From Croceivirga radicis (GTDB taxonomy: Bacteria > Bacteroidota > Bacteroidia > Flavobacteriales > Flavobacteriaceae): a stretch of 64,000 nt of DNA. The notes beneath the pieces were generated by a model that saw nothing but the letters and a program-made list of their open reading frames with translations, ran no database searches and was not told the origin of the DNA. Below are positions 9,629 through 18,723 of the stretch, piece by piece. The stretch covers positions 186,001 through 250,000 of the forward strand of contig NZ_MTBC01000003.1 of the NCBI RefSeq assembly GCF_002072105.2, written 5' to 3'. The first letter of the stretch is position 1. Every line of letters begins with the position of its first letter. Both the position numbers and the translations under genes were made by a program.

Positions 9629-9704
9629 ATGTGATTATTTTTAAACTATAAAGAATTAAAGGTAAAACTAAAGGACCATTCTTTAAAATCTAAGCCACTC
9701 TTAA

Positions 9705-9736
9705 ATTGAATCTACACTTGCAATGTTTTATATTTG
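9705..9736 (+). promoter_or_regulatory. Promoter of pheT (Bacteroidota type)
   Basis: ATTG at 9705-9708, a 20-nt spacer and an exact TAnnTTTG box (TATATTTG, 9729-9736). The box ends 19 nt before the pheT ATG, predicting a short leader. Confidence 0.65.
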
Positions 9737-9755
9737 CGAACTTTAAACATGGTCA

Positions 9756-12182
9756 ATGAAAATATCATATAACTGGCTAAAGCAGTTTATACAGTTAGAT
9801 TGGGAAGCCCCAAAAACAGGAGAGCTACTAACCGATTTAGGACTTGAGGTAGAGGGCATACAAAAATATGAATCTGTAAAAGGCGGATTGTCCGGTGTTG
9901 TAGTAGGGCATGTTCTTACCTGTGTGCAACACCCCAATGCAGACCGTTTAAAATTAACCACTGTAGATATTGGCCTTGAAGAGCCGGTACAAATAGTGTG
10001 TGGCGCACCCAATGTAGACGCGGGCCAGAAAGTACCAGTTGCCACTGTAGGTACTACCCTATACACAGCAGAAGGCGAACCTTGGAAAATTAAAAAAGGT
10101 AAAATAAGAGGCGAAGTGAGTATGGGCATGATTTGCGCTGAAGATGAACTAGGTTTAGGCAAAAGTCATGATGGTATTATGATATTAGAACCTTCTTTAG
10201 AACCAGGTACCCCTTGTGCTACTATTTTTGAAATAGAAAACGATGAAGTTTTTGAAATTGGCCTAACTCCAAATCGTTCAGATGCCATGAGCCATATGGG
10301 GGTAGCAAGAGATTTAAAAGCTGGCTTAGAACAACAAGAGATTTTTAAGGAGTTAATTACGCCATCTGTTAGTAATTTTAATATAGATGCCCGTTCTTTT
10401 AAAATAGACGTAGACGTATTAGAACCAAAACTAGCACCTAGGTATTGTGGTATTACCATTAAGGACGTTCTTGTACAAGATTCGCCAAGCTGGCTTAAAA
10501 ACAAACTAAAAGCTATTGGTTTATCTCCTATCAACAACATAGTGGATATTACCAACTACGTATTGCATGAACTTGGCCAGCCTTTACACGCTTTTGATGC
10601 CTCCAAAATTAAAGGGAATAAAGTAGAGGTAAAAACGTTGGCCGCAGGTACTAAATTTATTACGCTAGACGGCGTAGAACGCTCGCTAGATGCAGATGAC
10701 TTAATGATTTGTGATGTAGAAAAACCTTTGTGTATTGCTGGTGTATTTGGAGGGTTACAATCTGGAGTTACAGAACACACTACAACCGTTTTTCTTGAGA
10801 GCGCCTATTTTGACCCGGTAAGCATTAGAAAAACAGCCAAAAGACACGCCCTTAATACAGATGCTTCTTTTAGATATGAGAGAGGTATAGATATTAACCT
10901 TACCAAGTATGCGCTTAAAAGAGCGGCAATGTTAATTAAAGAAATTGCCGGGGGTGAGTTTTCTTCAGAAATAGCAGATTTATATCCGGTAAAAAAAGAA
11001 GATTACCAAGTTTTCTTAACCTTTGAGAAAATCAATAAATTAATTGGAGAAAATCTACCCAAAGACACCATAAAATCTATTTTAGCCGCGTTGGAGATTA
11101 AAGTAAATAACGTTACCGAAACCGGCTTGGGATTAACCATACCTTCTTATCGTACAGATGTACAAAGGGAAGTAGATGTTATAGAAGAAATACTAAGAGT
11201 TTACGGGTACAATAATATTGGTATTAACCAAAAAATTACTGCTTCCGTTGCTAGTACTTCTAAGTTTGATAATCACCGTTTACAAAATATTGTGGGCAAT
11301 TATTTGGCTGCAAACGGTTACTATGAGATTATGACCAACAGCTTGGTGCCCATAAATCAAAAAGATAATCTAGGCCTAGCGGATAGTGGAGAACAAATTA
11401 GAATTCTAAATCCCTTAAGTGCAGACCTATCAAAATTACGAGAGTCCCTACTATTTAGTGGACTAGAAACAGTTGCTTATAACCACAACAGAAAGCAAGG
11501 AGATTTACGTTTGTTCGAGTTTGGAAAAACCTACAAGAAAAACAATGATACTTTTAAAGAGCAAAATCATTTAGGTTTATTTCTTACGGGCAACCAAACC
11601 GAAAACAATTGGTTGCAACAGAATAGAAAAAGTGATTTCTTCTATTTAAAATCTGTTGCAATTTCTATATTAGAACGCTTAGGGATTTCAAATTTTTCAG
11701 AAACACCAACAACGTCGGCTTTATTTTCTGAGGGGTTAGATTTAATCAACAATGATAAATTGATAGTCTCATTTGGACTAATAAAGAAACCTTACCTTAA
11801 GGAATCTGGAATAAAATCAGAAGTGTTATATGCTGATTTTAATTGGGATATTATCTTAGAATTGGTCAAGACCAATGATATCAAATATAAAGAGGTATCT
11901 AAATTCCCAGAGGTAAAAAGAGATTTTGCATTGTTATTAGATGACAAGGTAACCTTCAAGGATATCTACTCTTTAGCTAATGAAACAGAAAAGAAACTTC
12001 TGAAAGAGGTAAGTTTATTTGATGTTTATACGGGAACCAACTTACCTGAAGGCAAAAAATCATATGCGGTTAGCTTTACACTTCTAGATGAAAACAAAAC
12101 ACTTACAGATAAACAGATTGACAAAATTATGGGTAAGTTAGAAAAGACTTATGCTGATAAATTAGGTGCAAGTTTAAGATAA
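9756..12182 (+). CDS. pheT: Phenylalanine--tRNA ligase beta subunit
   Basis: Beta chain of the alpha2-beta2 PheRS that charges tRNA-Phe. 808 residues, full length. Domains in order: the N-terminal SWLKQF segment, an EMAP-like tRNA-binding domain (about 40-150, with HPNADRLKL), B3/B4 editing domain (about 200-400), B5 (about 410-480), catalytic-like core, and a C-terminal anticodon-binding FDX-ACB domain (from about 715, KFPEVKRDFALL). pheS is not adjacent, common in flavobacteria. It is single-gene, with its own promoter upstream and a strong terminator downstream. Confidence 0.98.
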   Translation: MKISYNWLKQFIQLDWEAPKTGELLTDLGLEVEGIQKYESVKGGLSGVVVGHVLTCVQHPNADRLKLTTVDIGLEEPVQIVCGAPNVDAGQKVPVATVGTTLYTAEGEPWKIKKGKIRGEVSMGMICAEDELGLGKSHDGIMILEPSLEPGTPCATIFEIENDEVFEIGLTPNRSDAMSHMGVARDLKAGLEQQEIFKELITPSVSNFNIDARSFKIDVDVLEPKLAPRYCGITIKDVLVQDSPSWLKNKLKAIGLSPINNIVDITNYVLHELGQPLHAFDASKIKGNKVEVKTLAAGTKFITLDGVERSLDADDLMICDVEKPLCIAGVFGGLQSGVTEHTTTVFLESAYFDPVSIRKTAKRHALNTDASFRYERGIDINLTKYALKRAAMLIKEIAGGEFSSEIADLYPVKKEDYQVFLTFEKINKLIGENLPKDTIKSILAALEIKVNNVTETGLGLTIPSYRTDVQREVDVIEEILRVYGYNNIGINQKITASVASTSKFDNHRLQNIVGNYLAANGYYEIMTNSLVPINQKDNLGLADSGEQIRILNPLSADLSKLRESLLFSGLETVAYNHNRKQGDLRLFEFGKTYKKNNDTFKEQNHLGLFLTGNQTENNWLQQNRKSDFFYLKSVAISILERLGISNFSETPTTSALFSEGLDLINNDKLIVSFGLIKKPYLKESGIKSEVLYADFNWDIILELVKTNDIKYKEVSKFPEVKRDFALLLDDKVTFKDIYSLANETEKKLLKEVSLFDVYTGTNLPEGKKSYAVSFTLLDENKTLTDKQIDKIMGKLEKTYADKLGASLR

Positions 12183-12196
12183 CTTAAATAGAGAAA

Positions 12197-12231
12197 TAAA
12201 AAAGCCCAGACAATTGTCTGGGCTTTTTTAT
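12197..12231. terminator. Bidirectional intrinsic terminator
   Basis: An 11-bp perfect stem AGCCCAGACAATTGTCTGGGCT (12203-12224 with its complement) is flanked by an A-run and a T-run, so it works for pheT on plus and the fasciclin gene on minus. Confidence 0.92.
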
Positions 12232-12247
12232 TGAATTTATTTCGGGT

Positions 12248-12817
12248 TTACATTGTAGATGGCAAAATAACACGATCAATTTGATGTATTACACCATTAC
12301 TCTGATTATTGTCCGCTTCTGTAATTATTGCCTTGTTGCCTAAACTATCTGTTAGTACAATATCCAAACCGCTCATTGTTGCAGTTACTTTTTTACCCTG
12401 TATGGTAGTGAAAGAAGCTCTACCGCCCCCTCTACATAAAGCCTTTAAAATTTTAGATGCCGATATGTGACCTGCAACCAAGTGGTAGCTTAAGAGCGAT
12501 TTTAACTTAGCTTTATTTTCTTCTTTGAATAAACTGTTCAACTCTTCTGGAGAAAACTGACCAAAAGCATTGTCTGTTGGTGCAAAAAAAGTAAAAGGAC
12601 CATCCATATCTAACACCTCTTCTAAGTCTGTTGCCTTTAAAGCTGCATATAAGGTTCGGTATTGGTCTGATTTCATTGTTTTTTCAGCAATTGTTTTTTT
12701 TGCGGAAAAATAAAGTCCTGTTGGTATTGCACTAAGCCCTTGACCTTGTGCCATGCAAACCAAATTAAAGCATAACAAGGCAAGTGTTAAGTAGGTTTTA
12801 GATTGGGGGAAATTCAT
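12248..12817 (-). CDS. Secreted fasciclin (FAS1) domain protein
   Basis: 189 residues: signal peptide ending near CMAQG, then one FAS1 domain. Landmarks are FFAPTDNAF near the H1 box, LLSYHLVAG, and the terminal NGVIHQIDRVILP. FAS1 domains mediate adhesion or matrix binding; the ligand cannot be inferred. I start at 12817 (MNFPQSK) because an in-frame ATG at 12889 would put 24 charged residues before the signal peptide. An insertion RGGGRAS interrupts the domain middle, as in many single-domain bacterial FAS1 proteins. Confidence 0.88.
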   Translation of the reverse strand: MNFPQSKTYLTLALLCFNLVCMAQGQGLSAIPTGLYFSAKKTIAEKTMKSDQYRTLYAALKATDLEEVLDMDGPFTFFAPTDNAFGQFSPEELNSLFKEENKAKLKSLLSYHLVAGHISASKILKALCRGGGRASFTTIQGKKVTATMSGLDIVLTDSLGNKAIITEADNNQSNGVIHQIDRVILPSTM

Positions 12818-12984
12818 TTTAATACGATAGTTACGTTGGTTGTTAGTTGGTTTTGTAATTGCAATTAATCGATAAACTGCAAATAACATCGTTAAGATAT
12901 ATCTTTAACACGTATTACAACCTATTTATTAGTGCATTTCATAGAATTTAACTTTTTTTTAACTTTTCATAAAGGATAAACAAT

Positions 12985-13016
12985 TTTGCCATCTTTATTA
13001 GTATGCTATAAATTTG
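12985..13016 (+). promoter_or_regulatory. Consensus Bacteroidota promoter of the gene at 13023
   Basis: TTTG at 12985-12988, a 20-nt spacer and TAAATTTG at 13009-13016: both boxes match consensus. The -7 box ends only 6 nt before the first possible ATG (13023). Confidence 0.75.
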
Positions 13017-13022
13017 AGATAA

Positions 13023-13709
13023 ATGCACATGGAAATGGAACTATTAAAACGCACGAACATAACCAATTATCTAAAAAAAACAGAGCAACATATTGACGGT
13101 AGAGATGTGTTTCTTAAGAATTTAAAAGACCTTCTTGAAAAACCTAGGGCAATCAATAATTTCCAGTTTAATAAATTAGATAGTAACAATGTTTATCATA
13201 TAGATACTATTAAAACTACATGTGTAAATTATAGATTACGATTTTTAGATGTAAAATATTTTAAGCCACAACTGCCCAAGGAAGCCTTTGACAAAATAAA
13301 ACAACTAGAAACTGAGCATAATACCGTTCTGGGAAACCTTAAAATAATGGCTCCATCTAAACTTTTTAAGTTAGAAGACAAGGATGACCCTTTATTATTT
13401 GTTCCTATTGGTAACCAGCACTATTATTTAATACATAAGTGGGGCAGCGATTTACACCCTTTAAGGAGAATCATGGTATGGCCATTTAAGAATGTACTTA
13501 ACTTCCTTTTAGTTCTGGTGGCAGCAAGCTACTTAGCAACCTTATTGGTGCCAGATGGCTTGTTTTCTAAATCGAGTTCTAGCGCCCAATTTTTGATTAT
13601 ATTTTTCTTTACGTTTAAATCTTTGGTAGCGGTTGCGCTTTTTTATGGTTTTGCGCTAGGCAAAAATTTTAACCCGTTTATCTGGAACAGTAAGTATTTT
13701 AATGCTTAA
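13023..13709 (+). CDS. Hypothetical protein with two C-terminal membrane helices
   Basis: 228 residues, not recognised. Soluble N-terminal 150 residues, then two hydrophobic segments (about 160-178, LNFLLVLVAASYLATLL, and about 188-212), ending in a short polar tail. Three in-frame ATGs lie within 13 bases (13023, 13029, 13035); given the promoter 6 nt upstream, the first would be almost leaderless and the last would have a leader of about 15 nt. It converges with the ABC-F gene, with 12 nt between stops and no terminator hairpin. Confidence 0.7.
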   Translation: MHMEMELLKRTNITNYLKKTEQHIDGRDVFLKNLKDLLEKPRAINNFQFNKLDSNNVYHIDTIKTTCVNYRLRFLDVKYFKPQLPKEAFDKIKQLETEHNTVLGNLKIMAPSKLFKLEDKDDPLLFVPIGNQHYYLIHKWGSDLHPLRRIMVWPFKNVLNFLLVLVAASYLATLLVPDGLFSKSSSSAQFLIIFFFTFKSLVAVALFYGFALGKNFNPFIWNSKYFNA

Positions 13710-13721
13710 CACGGAATCTTT

Positions 13722-15350
13722 TTAAGTAGTTGCCAGGTACATTTTATCTCGCTGCTCCTTAATGGATTTATCAGACATATAATCTTCAAAACTTAAGTGC
13801 CTATCTATTGTACCATTTGGTGTTAACTCAATAATCCTGGTTGCTACAGATTGTACAAAGGCGTGGTCATGAGTTGTCATTAACAAAGTACCCTTAAAGT
13901 TTTTAAGAGAATTGTTGAATGCGGTAATACTCTCCAAATCTAAATGGTTGGTAGGCTCATCTAAACAAAGAACATTTGCCCTTAGCAACATCATTCTGCT
14001 TAACATACATCTTACTTTTTCACCACCAGATAAAACATTGCTCATTTTTAGAGCTTCTTCACCACTAAATAGCATTTTACCCAAAAAGCCCCTAATATGT
14101 ACTTCTTCCCTTTCTTCTTCGGTTTTAGCATATTGTCTTAGCCAATCTACCAGATTTAACTTTCCATCAAAATAAGAATCGTTATCTGCTGGCAAATACG
14201 ATTGGATTGTGGTTACGCCCCATTGAAAACTGCCACTATCTGGTTTTTTATTGCCCATTACAATCTCGTAAAAAGCTGTAGTGGCACGGGAATCTTTTGA
14301 GATTAAAGCAACTTTATCACCTTTAGCGAGATTTATATTAATATTTTGAAACAATAGGTCTCCATCTTCTGAGGTAGCAGCTAAATTCTCTACGTTCAAA
14401 ATTTGGTCTCCCGCTTCTCTTTCTCGTTCAAAAATAATAGCAGGGTAACGTCTACTAGAAGGTTTAATATCATCTACTTTAAGCTTGTCTAGCATTTTCT
14501 TTCTAGACGTTGCTTGTTTACTTTTTGCAACGTTAGCACTAAAACGTTGTATAAACTCCTGTAATTCTTTAGCCTTTTCTTCTGCCTTTTTGTTTTGCTG
14601 TGCACGTTGCCTAGCGGCTAACTGGCTGCTTTCGTACCAAAAGGTGTAGTTACCACTAAACAAGTTAATCTTGCCAAAATCTATATCCGCAATGTGCGTA
14701 CAAACCGCATCTAGAAAGTGCCTATCGTGAGAAACCACAATAACCGTATTATCATAATTGGCCAAAAAGTTTTCTAACCAATTAATGGTCTCATAGTCCA
14801 AGTCGTTTGTAGGCTCATCCATTATTAGAACATCTGGATTACCAAACAAGGCTTGGGCTAGAAGTACACGAACTTTTAGTTTAGAGTCCATATCCTTCAT
14901 AGTGGTATAATGCAAATCTTCTGCTATACCCAGATTAGAAAGTAGCGCAGCTGCATCGCTATCCGCATTCCAACCATTCATCTCTTCAAACATCACCTGC
15001 AATTCGCCAATCTTTTCAGCATTTTCATCTGTATAATCGGCATACAAGGCATCAATTTGCTTCTTTAGATCGTACAATGGTTTGTTACCCATAACAACAG
15101 CCTCCAAAACAGTGTACTCATCATAAGCGTTATGGTTCTGTTCCAAAATAGACATCCTTTTACCAGGTTCTAGATGAACATGGCCAGATGTTGGATCTAA
15201 TTTCTTAGAAATTACCTTTAAAAATGTAGATTTACCAGCTCCATTGGCCCCAATGATGCCGTAGCAATTACCTTGTAAGAAAGCTACATTAACTTCATCA
15301 AAAAGAACTCTTTTACCAAATTGAACTGATAAGTTGGATACAGATAACAT
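13722..15350 (-). CDS. ABC-F family ATPase (YbiT-like)
   Basis: Soluble protein with two ABC domains and no membrane segment, of the ribosome-associated ABC-F class; 542 residues. ABC1 (1-245) has a good Walker A (GANGAGKST) and Walker B (IMDEPTNDLD), but its signature is replaced by MDSKLKVRVLL. The linker (about 245-310) is charged. ABC2 (315-530) has a good signature (LSGGEKVR) and Walker B (CLDEPTNHLD), but its Walker A reads SKDSRATTA, without the GxxxxGK core. YbiT proteins are thought to tune translation; the exact role here is unknown. Promoter at 15372-15404. Confidence 0.93.
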   Translation of the reverse strand: MLSVSNLSVQFGKRVLFDEVNVAFLQGNCYGIIGANGAGKSTFLKVISKKLDPTSGHVHLEPGKRMSILEQNHNAYDEYTVLEAVVMGNKPLYDLKKQIDALYADYTDENAEKIGELQVMFEEMNGWNADSDAAALLSNLGIAEDLHYTTMKDMDSKLKVRVLLAQALFGNPDVLIMDEPTNDLDYETINWLENFLANYDNTVIVVSHDRHFLDAVCTHIADIDFGKINLFSGNYTFWYESSQLAARQRAQQNKKAEEKAKELQEFIQRFSANVAKSKQATSRKKMLDKLKVDDIKPSSRRYPAIIFEREREAGDQILNVENLAATSEDGDLLFQNININLAKGDKVALISKDSRATTAFYEIVMGNKKPDSGSFQWGVTTIQSYLPADNDSYFDGKLNLVDWLRQYAKTEEEREEVHIRGFLGKMLFSGEEALKMSNVLSGGEKVRCMLSRMMLLRANVLCLDEPTNHLDLESITAFNNSLKNFKGTLLMTTHDHAFVQSVATRIIELTPNGTIDRHLSFEDYMSDKSIKEQRDKMYLATT

Positions 15351-15371
15351 GTACTAATTTTTAAATTTTGG

Positions 15372-15404
15372 CAAAAATAGCTAAAAATACTGGCCACGAC
15401 CAAC
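15372..15404 (-). promoter_or_regulatory. Promoter of the ABC-F gene
   Basis: On the minus strand: GTTG (complement of 15401-15404), a 21-nt spacer and TATTTTTG (complement of 15372-15379). The box ends 21 nt before the ATG. Confidence 0.65.
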
Positions 15405-15490
15405 TTTAAGGTTTGTATTTTAATCGGAGAAAAGCTTTGGTTTAACAAGATTTAACTAGCCGTTAACAATGGGATATATGGCCTAAATGT

Positions 15491-15498
15491 TAGATTTG
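15491..15498 (+). promoter_or_regulatory. -7 promoter box of the gene at 15516
   Basis: An exact TAnnTTTG match (TAGATTTG) lies 17 nt before the ATG. No convincing TTTG is seen about 20 nt upstream of it. Confidence 0.5.
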
Positions 15499-15515
15499 TT
15501 TTCCACCACTAGCGT

Positions 15516-16916
15516 ATGAATAAAATATTACCCTTAATCTTATTTTGTATTTCAATATCCTGTACGGATAACAAAGAAAACAAAGACATAGTTTATTTTG
15601 CAGGGGAAATTGTAAACCCCACTAGTGACTTTGTAGTTTTATACAAAGACAATAAACCTATAGATTCTGCTGCATTAGATGCCGAAAATAGATTTCAGTT
15701 TAAACTGGAGAATATAGATGAGGGCTTGCACCATTTTGATCATGCACCTCAGTACCAATACGTATATCTAGAAAAAGGAGACAGTGTATTAATTAGATTG
15801 AATGCTGCCCCGGCTTACTTTGACGAATCATTAGTGTTTTCTGGTGATAATGAGGAGGTGAACAATTTTTTGATAGAAATGTTCTTGACCAATGAAGACG
15901 AGGCCGCTTTAATACGTGAATATTACAAATTGAAACCTGAGGCTTTTTCCAAAAAAATTGATTCGTTAAAAAAACAAAAAACCGATGAGTTAAAAGATTT
16001 GTTCAACAACGTTGAAATTAGCGAGGAAGCCAAGAAAATTGCATCTGCCTCTATCATCTACAATAGTTACCTCCACAAAGAAAGATACCCTTTTTACCAC
16101 AAAAAATACACCGGAGAATCTAGTATACATGAGCTAGGCAAAGACTTTTATGCCTACAGAAAGGATTTGGATTTAAACAATGAGGAATTATCCTATTTTA
16201 GGCCTTATTATGATTTTCTAAAACACCACTTTGGCAACCTATCTTTTATGGATTGTTATAAAAACTGCGCAGATAACGCCATACCAGAAAATGTTAGTAT
16301 GCTGCATATTAATAGACACAAGCTTAAAATGATAGATAGTGTAGTTTCTGAAAAGAAGTTGCGTAATAATCTATTTAGAAATATTGCGGTAGATTATTTG
16401 ATTAAAGAACACGAAATTAGTAAGGAAAGTGAAGCATTTATTGCAGATTTTAAAGCACTTTCTACTAACAAGGAGCACATAGAGGAAATTAACGATTTGT
16501 ATGGTAATATAAAATCTTTACAGATAAATCAGGATTTACCAGATTTGGTCTTGGAATGTGCCACGGGAAAAGAAAAGACCTTAAAGAGCATCGCAAAAAA
16601 TCAAAAAACCGTGTTCTATTTCTGGACCTCTGATCGTAAAAGACATTTTAGAAATACCATAAACTTGATTAATCAACTACAAAAGGAAAACCCATCCTAT
16701 ACATTTGTTGGTATTAATCTTAAAACTGGAAATGAAGAATGGCTAAATATGATTGCCGAGAGAAATCTTAATAAAGAGAATCAATATTGGGCAAAAGATT
16801 TTAAAACAGTTCAAAAGACGTTGATTTTAGACAACCTAAATAAATGTATCATAGCTAATGACACAATTATTGTAAACGGTTTTGGTACTATCCAAAATGC
16901 CTTTGCTACTAATTAA
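15516..16916 (+). CDS. Redoxin-like lipoprotein without CxxC
   Basis: 466-residue predicted lipoprotein (ISISCTDNK). The N-terminal 100 residues resemble the DUF4369-type beta domain that precedes TlpA-like redoxins in Bacteroidota (AGEIVNPTSDFVVLYKD). A helical middle follows, then a C-terminal thioredoxin-like domain from about residue 345. Where TlpA proteins have WCxxC this one reads FWTSDRKRH, so both redox cysteines are missing. It is probably not an oxidoreductase and might be a binding protein. Single gene, followed by a terminator. Confidence 0.8.
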   Translation: MNKILPLILFCISISCTDNKENKDIVYFAGEIVNPTSDFVVLYKDNKPIDSAALDAENRFQFKLENIDEGLHHFDHAPQYQYVYLEKGDSVLIRLNAAPAYFDESLVFSGDNEEVNNFLIEMFLTNEDEAALIREYYKLKPEAFSKKIDSLKKQKTDELKDLFNNVEISEEAKKIASASIIYNSYLHKERYPFYHKKYTGESSIHELGKDFYAYRKDLDLNNEELSYFRPYYDFLKHHFGNLSFMDCYKNCADNAIPENVSMLHINRHKLKMIDSVVSEKKLRNNLFRNIAVDYLIKEHEISKESEAFIADFKALSTNKEHIEEINDLYGNIKSLQINQDLPDLVLECATGKEKTLKSIAKNQKTVFYFWTSDRKRHFRNTINLINQLQKENPSYTFVGINLKTGNEEWLNMIAERNLNKENQYWAKDFKTVQKTLILDNLNKCIIANDTIIVNGFGTIQNAFATN

Positions 16917-16934
16917 AGTATATTGGTTTTATGA

Positions 16935-16972
16935 GCAAAAAAAAGCCTTGGAAAGAATCCAAGGCTTTTTTA
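16935..16972. terminator. Bidirectional intrinsic terminator
   Basis: A 10-bp stem, AAGCCTTGGA (16943-16952) pairing with TCCAAGGCTT (16958-16967), 5-nt loop, A-run on the left and T-run on the right; it serves both convergent genes. Confidence 0.92.
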
Positions 16973-16992
16973 ATTGTATCGATAGGATGTTA

Positions 16993-17649
16993 TTAGCTAT
17001 TTCCCTTCTTGTAATCAGCTAAAAACTTTTCCAAGCCAATATCTGTTAATGGATGTTTTAATAAACCTTTTATAGCAGAAAGTGGTCCCGTCATTACATC
17101 AGCACCAATTTTAGCACAATCTATTACATGCATCGTATGCCTAACAGATGCCGCAAGAATTTCAGTAGTAAAACCGTAATTGTCATATATTAACCTAATT
17201 TCATTGATTAGGTTTAAACCATCCGTAGAAATATCATCTAAACGACCGATAAAAGGAGAAACATAAGTGGCACCAGCTTTTGCCGCCAACAAGGCTTGGC
17301 CTGCTGAAAAAACCAAGGTTACGTTTGTTTTTATGCCTTTATCAGAAAAATATTTACAAGCCTTAACCCCATCTGCAATCATGGGAAGTTTAACTACAAT
17401 TTGTGGGTTTAATGCCGCTAAAGCTTCGCCCTCTTTAACCATTCCATCAAAATCCGTGGCTATAACCTCTGCGGACACGTGACCATCTGTTATGGCGCAA
17501 ATGTCTTTATAATGTTGTAAAATATTTTCTTCCCCAGTTATACCCTCTTTGGCCATTAAAGAAGGATTGGTTGTTACACCATCTAAAACCCCTAATTGTT
17601 GGGCTTCTTTAATCTGGTCTAAGTTTGCCGTATCTATAAAAAACTTCAT
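16993..17649 (-). CDS. tal: Transaldolase (small TalC/Fsa-type)
   Basis: Short transaldolase of the pentose phosphate pathway; 218 residues, as is usual for the TalC/FSA subfamily. Landmarks: [19 protein letters not shown], the Schiff-base Lys region VVKLPM, and [27 protein letters not shown] split over the barrel. The Phe in this last segment, in place of the Tyr of fructose-6-phosphate aldolases, favours transaldolase activity. It lies 30 nt downstream of the SDR gene on the same strand and may be co-transcribed with it. Confidence 0.92.
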   Translation of the reverse strand: MKFFIDTANLDQIKEAQQLGVLDGVTTNPSLMAKEGITGEENILQHYKDICAITDGHVSAEVIATDFDGMVKEGEALAALNPQIVVKLPMIADGVKACKYFSDKGIKTNVTLVFSAGQALLAAKAGATYVSPFIGRLDDISTDGLNLINEIRLIYDNYGFTTEILAASVRHTMHVIDCAKIGADVMTGPLSAIKGLLKHPLTDIGLEKFLADYKKGNS

Positions 17650-17679
17650 TTTAAGTGTGTTTTTAAGGTTTATGTAAAA

Positions 17680-18489
17680 CTACAATTTATAATGGTTTAA
17701 AAGTAGTTTTTCAAATGCTTTATCGGGAAGGATTCGTTTTAAAAACTGCGAAATCCTTTGCGTAAAAGCCCCTACCCTGTAATGTACTTTAGGCGATTTT
17801 GTATTTATAATTTTTAATACGGCTTTCGCAACTTCAAGAGGGTCTCCCCCAGCATCTACATGTTCATTCATTAACCCTAACGCATCACCATATGTTTTTT
17901 GGTAGGCAGAACCTTTTATAACCGGAGCATGAAACCTACCTGCAGCTATATTAGTAGCAAAATCTCCTGGTGCTAAATTGGTAATGTTTACCCCAAAGGC
18001 CTTCGTTTCCATCCTAATAGCCTCTGTAACCAATTCTAAAGCTCCTTTGCTCGCAGAGTATATACCTCTAAAAGGAAGCCCCATATAACCTGCAATAGAA
18101 GTTACGTTTATAATTAAACCGCTTTTTTGTTTTCGCATAAAAGGCAAAACTGCCTGCATTAAACGAATTGGTCCATTAAAATTAGTATTGAAGGCGTTGT
18201 TTATTTCTTCAATAGGAGTTTCTTCTATAGGTCCGGTAATGCCAACACCCGCATTGTTTACCAAAACATCTATTCTACCTTCTTTGGCAATAACTAAGTC
18301 TACTGCCTCCTTAATGGTGTTTTCCTTGGTAACGTCCAAGGATACCAACTCAAAATCCTTAAAATCCGGATACTTAGAAACGTTTCTTGTTGTGCCGTAA
18401 ACCTTGAAACCTTTTTGGACAAGATACTGCCCCGTTGCTTTACCTAGGCCAGAAGAACCTCCGGTAATTAAAACAACTTTTGCTTGCAT
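17680..18489 (-). CDS. Short-chain dehydrogenase/reductase
   Basis: 269-residue NAD(P)-dependent oxidoreductase with a Rossmann fold. Landmarks: TGGSSGLGKATG (nucleotide binding), NNAGVG, the catalytic Ser in NVTSIAG and YSASK (Tyr and Lys). The basic residues after strand 2 (GTTRN) suggest NADP. Substrate unknown. Upstream on the same strand is the SRP RNA gene with its own T-run, so this gene probably has its own start. Confidence 0.88.
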   Translation of the reverse strand: MQAKVVLITGGSSGLGKATGQYLVQKGFKVYGTTRNVSKYPDFKDFELVSLDVTKENTIKEAVDLVIAKEGRIDVLVNNAGVGITGPIEETPIEEINNAFNTNFNGPIRLMQAVLPFMRKQKSGLIINVTSIAGYMGLPFRGIYSASKGALELVTEAIRMETKAFGVNITNLAPGDFATNIAAGRFHAPVIKGSAYQKTYGDALGLMNEHVDAGGDPLEVAKAVLKIINTKSPKVHYRVGAFTQRISQFLKRILPDKAFEKLLLNHYKL

Positions 18490-18540
18490 GCTGCGTAATA
18501 TTGGTTAAATGTTAAGCAAAAGGTACTTAACTTTTGGGTA

Positions 18541-18548
18541 CAAAAAAA
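18541..18548 (-). terminator. Terminator T-run of ffs
   Basis: On the minus strand the closing stem of the SRP RNA (GGCAAG with CTTGCC) is followed by seven T residues, so the RNA's own terminal helix acts as the terminator hairpin. Confidence 0.75.
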
Positions 18549-18644
18549 GGCAAGCTACCTACATCGCACCGCTACGACCGCATACCCTTGCTGCGTTCCC
18601 ACCCTGGGGGATTCTGCAGGAGCTGGTCGTGTAGGACTTGCCGG
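18549..18644 (-). ncRNA. ffs: Signal recognition particle RNA (small bacterial 4.5S type)
   Basis: RNA partner of Ffh for co-translational targeting of membrane and exported proteins. On the minus strand the sequence shows the domain IV hairpin: CCAGGGTGGGAACGCAGCAA, with a GGAA tetraloop and the conserved AGCA on the 3' side of the symmetric loop. The ends pair (GGCAAG at the 5' end with CTTGCC at the 3' end; further complementarity such as CTACACGACC with GGTCGTAGCG continues the rod). About 96 nt. A near-consensus promoter lies 4 nt upstream and a T-run lies downstream. Exact ends are estimated from the pairing. Confidence 0.9.
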
Positions 18645-18647
18645 GTG

Positions 18648-18678
18648 CAAATATACAATCTTTTAAATTTGCCACAAT
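18648..18678 (-). promoter_or_regulatory. Promoter of ffs
   Basis: On the minus strand: ATTG (complement of 18675-18678), a 19-nt spacer, TATATTTG (complement of 18648-18655), ending 3-4 nt before the predicted RNA 5' end. This supports a transcription start about 4 nt after the box for promoters of this type in the window. Confidence 0.75.
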
Positions 18679-18723
18679 CGTTTGTTAACAGTAATTTGCT
18701 TAAGATTTTATAAACTATAGATT

